Origin: Rhodanobacter sp. DHG33
GTDB taxonomy: Bacteria > Pseudomonadota > Gammaproteobacteria > Xanthomonadales > Rhodanobacteraceae
DNA length: 64,000 nucleotides
Direction of reading: 5' to 3'
NCBI RefSeq assembly: GCF_014843005.1
Contig: NZ_JACYXM010000004.1
Coordinates: 250,530-314,529, forward strand
This document shows positions 54,964 to 62,831 of this stretch, piece by piece. The notes beneath the pieces were generated by a model. That model was not told the origin of the DNA, searched no databases, and worked only from the letters and a program-made list of their open reading frames with translations. Position 1 is the stretch's first letter. Every line of letters begins with the position of its first letter. Position numbers and translations under genes: made by a program.

Positions 54964-56349
54964 TTAACGGAGCGGAGGCATACCGCCCATTCCGCCCATG
55001 CCCTTCAGCGCGCCGCTCATCTGGCGCAGCAGGCCCTTGCCGCCGCCCTTGGATAGCTTGGACATCATCTTTTCCATCTGCATGTACTGCTTGAGCAGGC
55101 GGTTGACGTCGGCGGGCTGGGTGCCCGAGCCCTTGGCCACGCGGGCGCGGCGCGAGCCGTTCAGCAGATCGGGGTGGCGGCGTTCGCGGGGCGTCATCGA
55201 GCCGATGATCGCCACCATGCGCTTGATCTCGCCGTCGTTGACCTTGGACTTCACGCTGTCGGGCAGGCCGGAGACGCCGGGCAGCTTGTCCATCAGGCCG
55301 GCCAGGCCACCCATGTTGTTCATCTGTTCCAGCTGGTCGCGCATGTCCTCGAGGTCGAAGCGCTTGCCCTTCATCACCTTCTGGGCCAGCTTCTGCGCCT
55401 TCTCCTGATCGACCTTGCGCTCGACCTCCTCGACCAGCGACAGCACGTCGCCCATGCCGAGGATGCGCTGCGCCACGCGGTCCGGATGGAACGGTTCCAG
55501 CGCGTCGGTCTTCTCGCCGGCACCGAGGAACTTGATCGGCCGCCCGGTGATGTAGCGCACCGACAGCGCCGCGCCGCCGCGGGCGTCGCCATCGGTCTTG
55601 GTCAGCACCACGCCGGTTAGCGGCAACGCATCGCTGAAAGCCTTGGCAGTAGTGGCCGCGTCCTGGCCGGTCATCGAGTCCACCACGAACAGGGTCTCAA
55701 CCGGCGTGATCGCGGCGTGCAGCGCCTTGATCTCCGCCATCATCGCCTCGTCCACGTGCAGGCGGCCGGCGGTATCGACCAGCAGCACGTCGACCACTTC
55801 GCGACGCGCAGCGGCAACCGCATCTTTCGCGATCTGCACCGGATCCTGCCCTGCCGCGGACGGGAAGAACTTCACGCCCACCTGCTCGGCCAGCGTGCGC
55901 AACTGCTCGATGGCGGCCGGCCGGTAGACGTCGCAGCTCACCACCATCACCTTTTTCTTCTTGCGCTCGGTGAGCAGGCGCGCCAGCTTGGCCACCGTGG
56001 TGGTCTTGCCCGCGCCCTGCAGGCCGGCCATCAGCACCACCGCCGGCGGTGTGACGGCGAGGTTCAGTTCGCTGTTGGCCGTGCCCATCACCGCGGTCAG
56101 CTCGTCGCTGACCACCTTTACCAGCGCCTGGCCGGGCGTGAGGCTCTTCATCACGTCCTGGCCCACTGCGCGCACCTTCACGCGCTGGACCAGGGCCTGC
56201 ACCACCGGCAGCGCCACGTCGGCCTCCAGCAGCGCTATGCGCACTTCGCGCAGGGCTTCGCGGATGTTTTCCTCGGTCAGCCGGCCGCGGCCGCGCAGGC
56301 GGTTGACGGTGGCGGAAAGGCGTTGGCTGAGCGAAGCCGCGAAAGTCAT
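54964..56349 (-). CDS. ffh: Signal recognition particle protein Ffh
   Basis: A 461-residue SRP GTPase. The N domain begins MTFAASLSQRLSATVNRL; G1 is LQGAGKTTTVAKLA, then DTAGRLHVDE (G3) and TKTDGDARGGAALS (G4). The methionine-rich M domain (about 300-455) carries KSKVNDGEIKRMVAIIGSMTPRERRHPDLLNGSRRARVAKGSG and binds 4.5S RNA and signal peptides. Monocistronic. Confidence 0.98.
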   Translation of the reverse strand: MTFAASLSQRLSATVNRLRGRGRLTEENIREALREVRIALLEADVALPVVQALVQRVKVRAVGQDVMKSLTPGQALVKVVSDELTAVMGTANSELNLAVTPPAVVLMAGLQGAGKTTTVAKLARLLTERKKKKVMVVSCDVYRPAAIEQLRTLAEQVGVKFFPSAAGQDPVQIAKDAVAAARREVVDVLLVDTAGRLHVDEAMMAEIKALHAAITPVETLFVVDSMTGQDAATTAKAFSDALPLTGVVLTKTDGDARGGAALSVRYITGRPIKFLGAGEKTDALEPFHPDRVAQRILGMGDVLSLVEEVERKVDQEKAQKLAQKVMKGKRFDLEDMRDQLEQMNNMGGLAGLMDKLPGVSGLPDSVKSKVNDGEIKRMVAIIGSMTPRERRHPDLLNGSRRARVAKGSGTQPADVNRLLKQYMQMEKMMSKLSKGGGKGLLRQMSGALKGMGGMGGMPPLR

Positions 56350-56452
56350 ACAGATCAGGCACTTAGGCTAGGTTAAAGTATCCAAAGGGTATCACGGCCG
56401 GCGAGGCTACGTCCACGCTCCCACGGGCCGCAGGCGGCGACATGACGCCTAC

Positions 56453-56473
56453 GGGGCGGGTGGCACCCGCCCC
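56453..56473. repeat. GC hairpin upstream of ffh
   Basis: GGGGCGGGTG...CACCCGCCCC forms an inverted repeat about 110 bases upstream of the ffh start. Role unknown. Confidence 0.6.
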
Positions 56474-56562
56474 AACTCCGGTTTTGATCTGACTCGTGTC
56501 CGCAGGACGGTGATGCCCTGGCTCTGCCCCTTCTTTTCACCGCAAAACGATGGGGTCTCCCC

Positions 56563-56910
56563 GCGAGGAAGCGCGGGGACCGACCGCACCGGGGGCGGCG
56601 GGGCAAAGGGCCGTAGCGGTCCCGAATCCGGGACAGATTTCCCCCTGCCGGCGGCCAGGCGCCGGCGCACCGTTTTCCGAGAGCCTCCGCATTCAGGGGG
56701 AGGTGGTCCCGGCCACCTCCCCCTCCGCGCTGCGCGCGCCCCCCCTCGCCGGCGGCGGCGTGCGGACGCACGTCCGCCGCTTTGGCTCCCTTTCGGTCGC
56801 TTGAGCCTCCGGCCCATTACCTGCCGGAGCCTACGGCCCGAAGGGGTCGAAAAACGGCGGCGCGGAAGCGCGGGGGCCGGCCGCACCGGGGGCGGCGGGG
56901 CAGAGGGGCC
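56563..56910. repeat. Imperfect ~50-base direct repeat in the 1.4-kb non-coding gap
   Basis: Copies at 56563-56612 and 56860-56910 share GGAAGCGCGGGG, CCGCACCGGGGGCGGCGGGGCA and GGGCC, 297 bases apart. The whole gap from 56350 to 57743 is very GC-rich; open frames there are low-complexity Arg/Pro translations and are not credible genes, apart from the weak candidate at 57435-57578. Confidence 0.65.
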
Positions 56911-57370
56911 CCAAGGCCAGACCCGGGGGTCTTTCCTGGCTGAGATCGGCGAATCCACCGCTGGGCATTCTGTGGACCGCACCGCGCCGGGATCGCTTCC
57001 GACGCAGTTAGGGGGCTTCACCGCAAGACGCGCGGCGGGCCTCTTGTGCCCCCCGGTCGGATGCGAACCCGACCGTCTCTCTAAGAGTGCCCCAAGCCAC
57101 CGTCATAGGGCGCGCCCGTCCTCAAAGGACCAGACATGACAGACCGAGACCAGCGGGTTTTCGACGTCCGCTGTGGACGTATGGCCATGCCGCGCAGGCC
57201 ACCGGAGTGCAACCACAGATCGGGGAAGGCGAGAAAGGCGGACCGGATCGTTTGACGGCCGAGGCGGGCTCTGTATCCTGGAAACCAGGGCATCCGCTGG
57301 GTATCGCAACGGTTCGGGTTGCTTACTCGCCCCCTCGGTCTGCTAAACCAGGAGGCCATTCATCCAACGT

Positions 57371-57416
57371 AAGAAGGGCCGGGGGTCTGTCAACCTCCGA
57401 CCCTTCTTATTTTTGG
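57371..57416 (+). terminator. Terminator-like hairpin with no upstream gene
   Basis: AAGAAGGG (57371-57378) pairs with CCCTTCTT (57401-57408), extended by CGG/CCG, and is followed by ATTTTT. No plus-strand gene is recognised upstream, so it may end a small RNA (57100-57410) or the RNA of a short ORF at 57136-57255. Confidence 0.6.
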
Positions 57417-57434
57417 GCCCCTGTCGGCGCTTCT

Positions 57435-57578
57435 TCAAAGCGCGTGCGGTGTCATGCTCGGCGCGGCGCCCTTCTTCTTGGCTCGGGCCTTGAGGCTCAA
57501 CCCCGCCAAGTCGTACCCGGCAGCGGCGAGGAGTTTGTCGGCCGCCAGCATCGCGGCCCGTCGGGTGGCGTTGTCCAT
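57435..57578 (-). CDS. Possible small protein (47 residues)
   Basis: An ATG-started ORF encoding MDNATRRAAMLAADKLLAA, then GYDLAGLSLKARAKKKG and MTPHAL at the end. Composition (Ala/Leu/Lys helix) looks more protein-like than its surroundings. No Shine-Dalgarno is clear and no family is recognised. It may be a small gene of the mobile segment or chance. Confidence 0.35.
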   Translation of the reverse strand: MDNATRRAAMLAADKLLAAAGYDLAGLSLKARAKKKGAAPSMTPHAL

Positions 57579-57743
57579 GCCGCGCGTTGTACCGAAAAGC
57601 GCGCCGACCGCAATCGCACCACGGGCCCACGCTCTGACCTAGAATCAACCCATCAAGGGGGAGGGGAAAGGAATGCCAGGGGCAGCGACCGATGCGGCCG
57701 CCAAGGTGGCGGTTCGGGCTAACTTGACGGTTGGGGGTGCTCC

Positions 57744-59195
57744 ATGAGCGGCAGAGATCCGCTGGGGTACTACGAGGTTTTAGGAATCCACCCCAGCGCC
57801 ACAGCGGCAGAGATCAAAGCCGCATTTCGCCGGAAGGCGATGGAGTACCACCCAGATCGCTGCACCCTCCCAAACGCCACGGCGCTGTTTCAGAAAATCA
57901 ACACGGCGTTCAGTGTGCTTGGCAATCCCGAATCCCGGGCCGAGTACGACACGGAACCCGTTAAAGCGGGGCCGGCCCAAGGAGCTAAACAAGGGTCGGC
58001 GCGGCGGCCGCCACACGATCCTGTTCGGTGCTCTGTATGCGACAAGGTGTCTGCGCAGCCGATTTACGTGATTTTTTATCGGGTGACCAGTTTGGTGCTG
58101 GCAACGCGGCGCGACGGCGTCCAAGGCATCTACTGTAAAAAGTGCGCGGAAAAAGCATGCTTCAAGGCAACCGCACACACTTGGTTGCTGGGATGGTGGG
58201 GGTTTCCGTGGGGACCGATTTACACCCTCTCGGCGCTTTTCACCAACCTGGTAGGCGGTAAACGACCTGCCACCGTGAACGCGCGGGTTCTGGCGCACCA
58301 AGCACAGTATTTTGCCGACATCAGAGAGTTCGATCTGGCTCGCGCCATTGCCAACGAGGCATTGAAACTGGCGCTCAAACTGCCCCCAAACAAAGACAAC
58401 GAAGCAGCAGAACTACGCGCCTTCCTAGACGCATTCATTGCCGCACTTCCAAGCACCCGCACGCTTCTTCTCCCCAGTCGTTGGGATCAGATTAAGCGCA
58501 TGACTCTGGCCCAACTTGGCGCGATGGTTCTGCTGTTCGGTGGGCTCGCCTACTCCATCAACTGGAATGCGCAACAGGAACATGAGGAGGCTGTTGCGTC
58601 GTACAACCCCACTCCTGCCCCGGACCCTCAACCTGTAGCAAGTGAGCAAAACAATAGTCCGCAGACGGCACAAAATCCGCCGCCATCCTCCACGACATGC
58701 GATCTACCCGCCGGCGCGCCACCACCACCATCGGGCTACGTCGTGGACTGTCCCAACAACACGCGCCCCTCTCTGTCTTATGAGCGCCCGGCGCAGGCGC
58801 CCAATGGAAACCCTTGGCCAGCGGTGGCTGGGTATGTGTCTGGGTACCCCAAGAAATACACCAATGGCTATTCCACGATCTCAATCGACAACGGCCAGAA
58901 CGGTTCGGATGTTTTTGTAAAGATCGTCGCCGAGCCGGCTCAAGGAAAAGCATTCCCCATAAGGCAACTTTTCATCCCCGCCCACGGTTCGTTTGTAGCG
59001 AAAAATGTGCGGGCGGGGACCTACGACGTTCGCTATGAAAATCTAGACACGGGCGACAAAGAGGGGACCCCCTCGTTCACGTTGACGGAAACACCGGTGT
59101 CCGATGGCGTCGAATACAGCAGGTACGAGTTGACCCTCTACACGGTACCTGACGGCAACATGCAGATGCATCCGCTGTCGGACGATGAGTTTTAG
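57744..59195 (+). CDS. J-domain protein with zinc-ribbon-like region, one membrane segment and C-terminal beta domain
   Basis: A 483-residue protein. Residues 7-70 are a J domain with the HPD motif (YEVLGIHPSATAAEIKAAFRRKAMEYHPDRC). A CxxC...CxxC set (RCSVCDK, YCKKCAEK; about 92-135) resembles a zinc ribbon. A Trp-rich stretch follows, then a hydrophobic segment (about 255-272, GAMVLLFGGLAYSI), a Pro/Asn-rich linker, and a C-terminal beta-rich domain (about 370-480). J proteins recruit Hsp70. Base composition is lower in GC than the host genes. It lies at the left end of the mobile segment and could be cargo; function unknown. Confidence 0.75.
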   Translation: MSGRDPLGYYEVLGIHPSATAAEIKAAFRRKAMEYHPDRCTLPNATALFQKINTAFSVLGNPESRAEYDTEPVKAGPAQGAKQGSARRPPHDPVRCSVCDKVSAQPIYVIFYRVTSLVLATRRDGVQGIYCKKCAEKACFKATAHTWLLGWWGFPWGPIYTLSALFTNLVGGKRPATVNARVLAHQAQYFADIREFDLARAIANEALKLALKLPPNKDNEAAELRAFLDAFIAALPSTRTLLLPSRWDQIKRMTLAQLGAMVLLFGGLAYSINWNAQQEHEEAVASYNPTPAPDPQPVASEQNNSPQTAQNPPPSSTTCDLPAGAPPPPSGYVVDCPNNTRPSLSYERPAQAPNGNPWPAVAGYVSGYPKKYTNGYSTISIDNGQNGSDVFVKIVAEPAQGKAFPIRQLFIPAHGSFVAKNVRAGTYDVRYENLDTGDKEGTPSFTLTETPVSDGVEYSRYELTLYTVPDGNMQMHPLSDDEF

Positions 59196-59402
59196 GACGG
59201 GGAGAGTCACTCCTCGTCCGACTCTCCTCTCCCAAAAGCGCAATCGAAAAGCGCACGGGTCTAAAGGCATGCTCATTAGGTGAGCACAAGAAACAACACC
59301 CCGATCTGGTAACACTGCCACGTTATACCTCAACGCGGGTCGGCGCCGTGCTCGGCATCCAGAATCCCCAGCGCAGGGCCATATGGATTCCGGGGATCGT
59401 CA

Positions 59403-59681
59403 CTAACGACGCCTACGCGTCGGTCCAGTGGTCTCCGCCATAGCAACCTGCTCAGCCTGCTTGGCGCGCTTTGCTCGAATGCTGGCCGCTGTCACTGGCG
59501 CCACCTGGGGCGCCATCGCTATGGACGCAAGATAGGTACCCCGCCTGCGGCGCTCTCTCGCAATCGCCGCCACGATGGCGGCTTGATTGCCACTGGTGAA
59601 ACACGCGGCCCACTGACCCACCATAATCGGCGTGATAGCGTCGAGGTCCGGTGTCATGGCAAGGACTTCGGAAATCGTCAT
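59403..59681 (-). CDS. Small hypothetical protein downstream of the relaxase
   Basis: A 92-residue protein, MTISEVLAMTPDLDAITPIM at the start, with a basic C-terminus (Arg-rich). It starts 13 bases after the relaxase stop on the same strand, so it is probably co-transcribed and may be a mobilisation accessory. No family recognised. The 59196-59402 gap between the J gene and this gene holds only a weak hairpin. Confidence 0.6.
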   Translation of the reverse strand: MTISEVLAMTPDLDAITPIMVGQWAACFTSGNQAAIVAAIARERRRRGTYLASIAMAPQVAPVTAASIRAKRAKQAEQVAMAETTGPTRRRR

Positions 59682-59694
59682 ATGGTGTCCTCAT

Positions 59695-61068
59695 TCATGG
59701 GCGCCGCATGCGGCGGTTGACGAGTAGGGGCTGGTCATGGGCTGCATCGGGCTGCCTCCCATGTCGTCCGAAATGCCGCAGTTCGTAGCCAGGTGTCATG
59801 GCGTCTCGCAAATCATCCTGGGCCTGCGCCAACCGCTCGATAGCGTCGGCCACTTGCTGCGTGGCTTGTGTCCATCGTCGCAGACAATGCTTGTGCGCAT
59901 TGTCTGCTTGAACGAGCGCGCTGCGTGACGCCAGCGCAATGTCGACAGCCTCCTGTTGATGCAGCGTTGCTGCAATGGCTCGGCGTTTGGCCTTGATGCG
60001 CTCCGCATCCGCTTGGCGCACGAGAGCCGGAATAGCATTCCGGATACCGTGCCGCCACCACCACACACGCCAACGGTGCGTTTGCTTCCACTGTTCGATC
60101 GTTCTCTGCTGTGCTTGTGCCATACCGCGCAAGGCGTCGGCGCGTTGCTGTGCGTCATGTGCAACCAATCGGTCCGCATTGGTGATCTGTTGCTTGTTGG
60201 TGCGTTCGTCGGAAGCGTGTTGTTCGGCCTTCTTGCACCGCACTTCTTCTATCTTCGCCGCATGAAGTGCTTCGTGAGCCTTTTCCACCGCCTCTGTTGC
60301 TTGCCGCACATGCTCAGGGACATCGTCATGACCAACCACGTTCTGCTCGCGTGCTCGGTAGATCACGGCCTGGGTGTGATTCATTGCACGCGGTGTTGGT
60401 GCAATCACACTCAAACGATCAGGGCCCTCCCCGCGCTGTTCCATCGCATGCGCAATGGGCCCCTGATGCTGCGTGGGTGCCCGCTCGACGCCTTGCGCTT
60501 CAAGGGTGCGGTGGTCCACGCGCTCAGCCATGCCCGCCGTAGCGAGATGCTGGTTCACTTTCTCGGCCCATGTTTCACGCCAGCGATCAAGCACGCGGCG
60601 ATCATTCCACGCTCGCACCTTGACGCCGAAACCACCCTGGGCGATTTCGCGCAGGGTCAACATGACATGCGCGTGTGGATTGTTGTTTTCAAGTTGATGA
60701 AGGGCAACGCAGGCGATCATTCCTGCATCGACGAACTGCTGGCACCAATCCAACACCAATGCGGTGTTTTGAGAGGGCGAAAGTTCGCACGGAAGGGCGA
60801 CATTGACCTCCCTGCACAACTGCGCGTCATGACGTCGCTCCGCCGCCTCCACCGCGTTCCACAACCGAGCCGGATCGCGAAGGCGATCCGGCATGCAGTC
60901 TGGGCCGATGATTTGCCAACCGCTGACCCCGCTCTTACGTGAATAGTCAAAGCATTGGCCGGTGCGTTCATCCTCAATAACCGTACCCAGACGGTATGCA
61001 GCCGCAGCGGTGGACGAACGGCCCGCAGCGCGTCCGATGATCTGAGCGGCAAGATGGAAAATGGCCAC
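59695..61068 (-). CDS. MobA/MobL family relaxase
   Basis: A 457-residue MOBQ-type relaxase. The N-terminus AIFHLAAQIIGRAAGRSSTAAAAYR holds the likely catalytic Tyr (YRLG); NNPHAHVMLTLR carries the metal-binding His pair (HAH) and REVNVALPCELSPSQN the conserved strand. The C-terminal 200 residues are a coiled-coil-rich region (about 240-420), shorter than plasmid relaxases with primase domains. Relaxases nick oriT and pilot DNA in conjugation. A matching oriT lies 48 bases upstream of its ATG. Confidence 0.9.
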   Translation of the reverse strand: MAIFHLAAQIIGRAAGRSSTAAAAYRLGTVIEDERTGQCFDYSRKSGVSGWQIIGPDCMPDRLRDPARLWNAVEAAERRHDAQLCREVNVALPCELSPSQNTALVLDWCQQFVDAGMIACVALHQLENNNPHAHVMLTLREIAQGGFGVKVRAWNDRRVLDRWRETWAEKVNQHLATAGMAERVDHRTLEAQGVERAPTQHQGPIAHAMEQRGEGPDRLSVIAPTPRAMNHTQAVIYRAREQNVVGHDDVPEHVRQATEAVEKAHEALHAAKIEEVRCKKAEQHASDERTNKQQITNADRLVAHDAQQRADALRGMAQAQQRTIEQWKQTHRWRVWWWRHGIRNAIPALVRQADAERIKAKRRAIAATLHQQEAVDIALASRSALVQADNAHKHCLRRWTQATQQVADAIERLAQAQDDLRDAMTPGYELRHFGRHGRQPDAAHDQPLLVNRRMRRP

Positions 61069-61116
61069 GTTCTATCGCTCCTGCCGGTGGGTGTCGGGGT
61101 GGTGCCCCGACCGCAC

Positions 61117-61150
61117 ACGTTGCCCAACGGGCAACGTATAAGTGCGCCCT
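61117..61150 (+). other. oriT: Origin of transfer (RSF1010/R1162-like oriT)
   Basis: A perfect inverted repeat ACGTTGCCC-AAC-GGGCAACGT (61117-61137) is followed by TAAGTGCGCCCT (61139-61150). The last word is identical to the nic region of IncQ plasmid oriTs, where cleavage falls after TAAGTGCG. An inverted repeat followed directly by this core is the known MOBQ oriT layout. It lies between the divergent relaxase and MobC/TraD-like genes. Confidence 0.88.
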
Positions 61151-61323
61151 TGCTTCGCTTTGCTCGGCAAGGGATGGCCTACGGCCTTCGGATTTCAGTC
61201 TATGGGTGGACTGCGCGTTGACGAGGTGGCCTTGCTGCAAGGCGTGAGGTGCTTAACGCTTTCGACGTTGTGTCTGCGCCGAAAACTGTTTGGATGGCTG
61301 AAACCCTGCACGAGGTCCACGCC

Positions 61324-61590
61324 ATGACAGACACCGCCATCACGAAACCAAAGTTGACACCTTACGAGCGCGCAGAGCGACTGCGCGCTCGGGCGGATGC
61401 GATGGAAAAGCGTGCTGCGAAATCGGAACGCGCAAAAAGAACCCGACGACTAATCATCGCTGGGTCGTATTTTGAATCAGCCGGTTGTCTCGATGCCTGG
61501 GAAGCGTTGACGGAAACACAACGCAAAGCCATCGCCGCATATTTGCCAGCCGTGATTGCCAAGGCTGCCGTAACACCACCGCATCCGTAA
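61324..61590 (+). CDS. MobC/TraD-like mobilisation accessory protein
   Basis: An 88-residue basic protein. ERAERLRARADAMEKRAAKSERAKRTRRLIIAGSYFESAGCL resembles small TraD/MobC proteins found divergent from MobA/MobL genes (basic helix, RTRRLI.AG). Such proteins help the relaxase open oriT. ATG 61324 is chosen since the upstream reading does not resemble the family. The assignment is by similarity of pattern and position. Confidence 0.65.
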   Translation: MTDTAITKPKLTPYERAERLRARADAMEKRAAKSERAKRTRRLIIAGSYFESAGCLDAWEALTETQRKAIAAYLPAVIAKAAVTPPHP

Positions 61591-61645
61591 AAATCGACCA
61601 GGTGTAGATGCCCCTCCGAAAGATGCCTCCCTACAGAGCCTATTT

Positions 61646-61951
61646 TTAGTTTGGGGACTTCTGGATTAGCGCACTCGCCAGCCTCGGCTCTGCCGCCAGC
61701 CTGCGTTCCAACTCAGCGACGAATGCCAGCCAGTCTGCCCCATACACCCGGACAAGATCACGAACCACCAGCAGTTCCAGCCCCCGGTCGCTGGTTTCAA
61801 TGTCCGAGATTCCTGTCTGAGTCAGGCCCAAGGCCTCGGCGGCCTGAGCCTGAGTGAGCCCGGCTGCCAGGCGCAACTCTCTGAGCAACTGGGCAAGAAC
61901 CATGTTCTCGGGCCGGTGAGTAGAAGACGGCTTGGGCTTGGCTTTCGGCAT
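61646..61951 (-). CDS. XRE family transcriptional regulator
   Basis: A 101-residue helix-turn-helix protein. The HTH is LLRELRLAAGLTQAQAAEALGLTQTGISDIE (about 20-50); a short C-terminal extension follows. A perfect palindrome ATCCCT-ATC-AGGGAT lies 48 bases upstream of the start. It probably represses itself and the divergent membrane-protein gene. No toxin partner is recognised next to it. Confidence 0.9.
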   Translation of the reverse strand: MPKAKPKPSSTHRPENMVLAQLLRELRLAAGLTQAQAAEALGLTQTGISDIETSDRGLELLVVRDLVRVYGADWLAFVAELERRLAAEPRLASALIQKSPN

Positions 61952-61998
61952 GAGCCCACCGTACCGATGAGCCCTAGATATCCTTCATTCATCTATAC

Positions 61999-62013
61999 AT
62001 CCCTATCAGGGAT
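61999..62013. promoter_or_regulatory. Palindromic operator candidate for the XRE regulator
   Basis: ATCCCTATCAGGGAT is a perfect 6-3-6 palindrome. A wider pair TAGATATCC (61975-61983) and GGATATTCTA (62010-62019) surrounds it. It lies between the divergent XRE gene and the membrane-protein gene. Confidence 0.6.
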
Positions 62014-62125
62014 ATTCTACCTTTGCGCTGGCACATGAGTTGACCAGCCGGATTCCTTCCGTGACGCCACGGGTCGAACAGGTGAGGCCTTGGTGTACCA
62101 ATCAAGTTCTTGAATAGGGGGCATT

Positions 62126-62719
62126 GTGAACTTCTCTCGGTCACTGGTTTACGCGGTGGGCCTCGCCATTGCTGGCTTCATCGTCGGCCTTATCGCTGCC
62201 ACCATTCTTCGCGCGATATGGCTAGGTACTCTCGGTTCTCTGGTCTTTGTGTTGTGCCCGATTGCAGGGTTCGTCTACGGCATCATTTTGGCTGGGAAAA
62301 AAGAGACGGCGATCTCCGGTCAACGAGCGAGCAATGTGCTTGCGATGGTCGGAGCCACCTCGGAAGGTAATGGCGTGTACTCGGCGCATGGCCCGAAATG
62401 GGGCATCGCCGTAAACGGCCAAACCCAGCAACTCGCTTTGATTTCTGACGGGAAAAGCAAGGTGTATGGCTTCAGCGACGTCCGCAAGTGGGAAACGTCG
62501 TTTGAGCGGCCGGGACATGTGAGCAATGCTGTCAACATCTCCTCCGCGTTGGCGGCAGATGCCGCCAACATACGAATGCATCGGGAGGCGAAGGCAAACT
62601 CTGGCCTGTTCATCACAGTGCGCGACGTCGACAACCCTGTCTGGCGTATTCCGCTCATCGACAAGCCGCAGCAACAGCGTTGGATGGAGATTTTGCGTCA
62701 AACCGTCAACAACGCTTGA
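62126..62719 (+). CDS. Membrane protein of unknown function
   Basis: A 197-residue protein with two hydrophobic segments (about 7-30 and 33-57), then a soluble domain: GQRASNVLAMVGATSEGNGVYSAHGPKWGIAVNGQTQQ and WRIPLIDKPQQQRWMEILRQ. I recognise no function. GTG at 62126 follows AGGGGG and gives the first membrane segment directly. Part of the mobile segment, downstream of the palindromic operator. Confidence 0.7.
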   Translation: MNFSRSLVYAVGLAIAGFIVGLIAATILRAIWLGTLGSLVFVLCPIAGFVYGIILAGKKETAISGQRASNVLAMVGATSEGNGVYSAHGPKWGIAVNGQTQQLALISDGKSKVYGFSDVRKWETSFERPGHVSNAVNISSALAADAANIRMHREAKANSGLFITVRDVDNPVWRIPLIDKPQQQRWMEILRQTVNNA

Positions 62720-62831
62720 ACAAGGGCGAACCCGATCAGATTGCGGGGTGTCAGCGTTTCCGTTTCTGGCTCGTGCCCGAAGGGCGGACAACGCTTTGGT
62801 TCTGCCCCTTCTTTTCCACGCCAAACCGCTG

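Noticed and set aside
56449-57021. A 190-codon minus-strand open frame upstream of ffh
   Set aside because: The translation is Arg/Pro/Gly low complexity made of direct-repeat DNA, with no start signal.
57040-57110. A tRNA-like T-arm (minus strand GGTCGGGTTCGCATCCGACC) as a possible att site
   Set aside because: The loop lacks the conserved A58 and no acceptor, D or anticodon arms can be built; at most a remnant.
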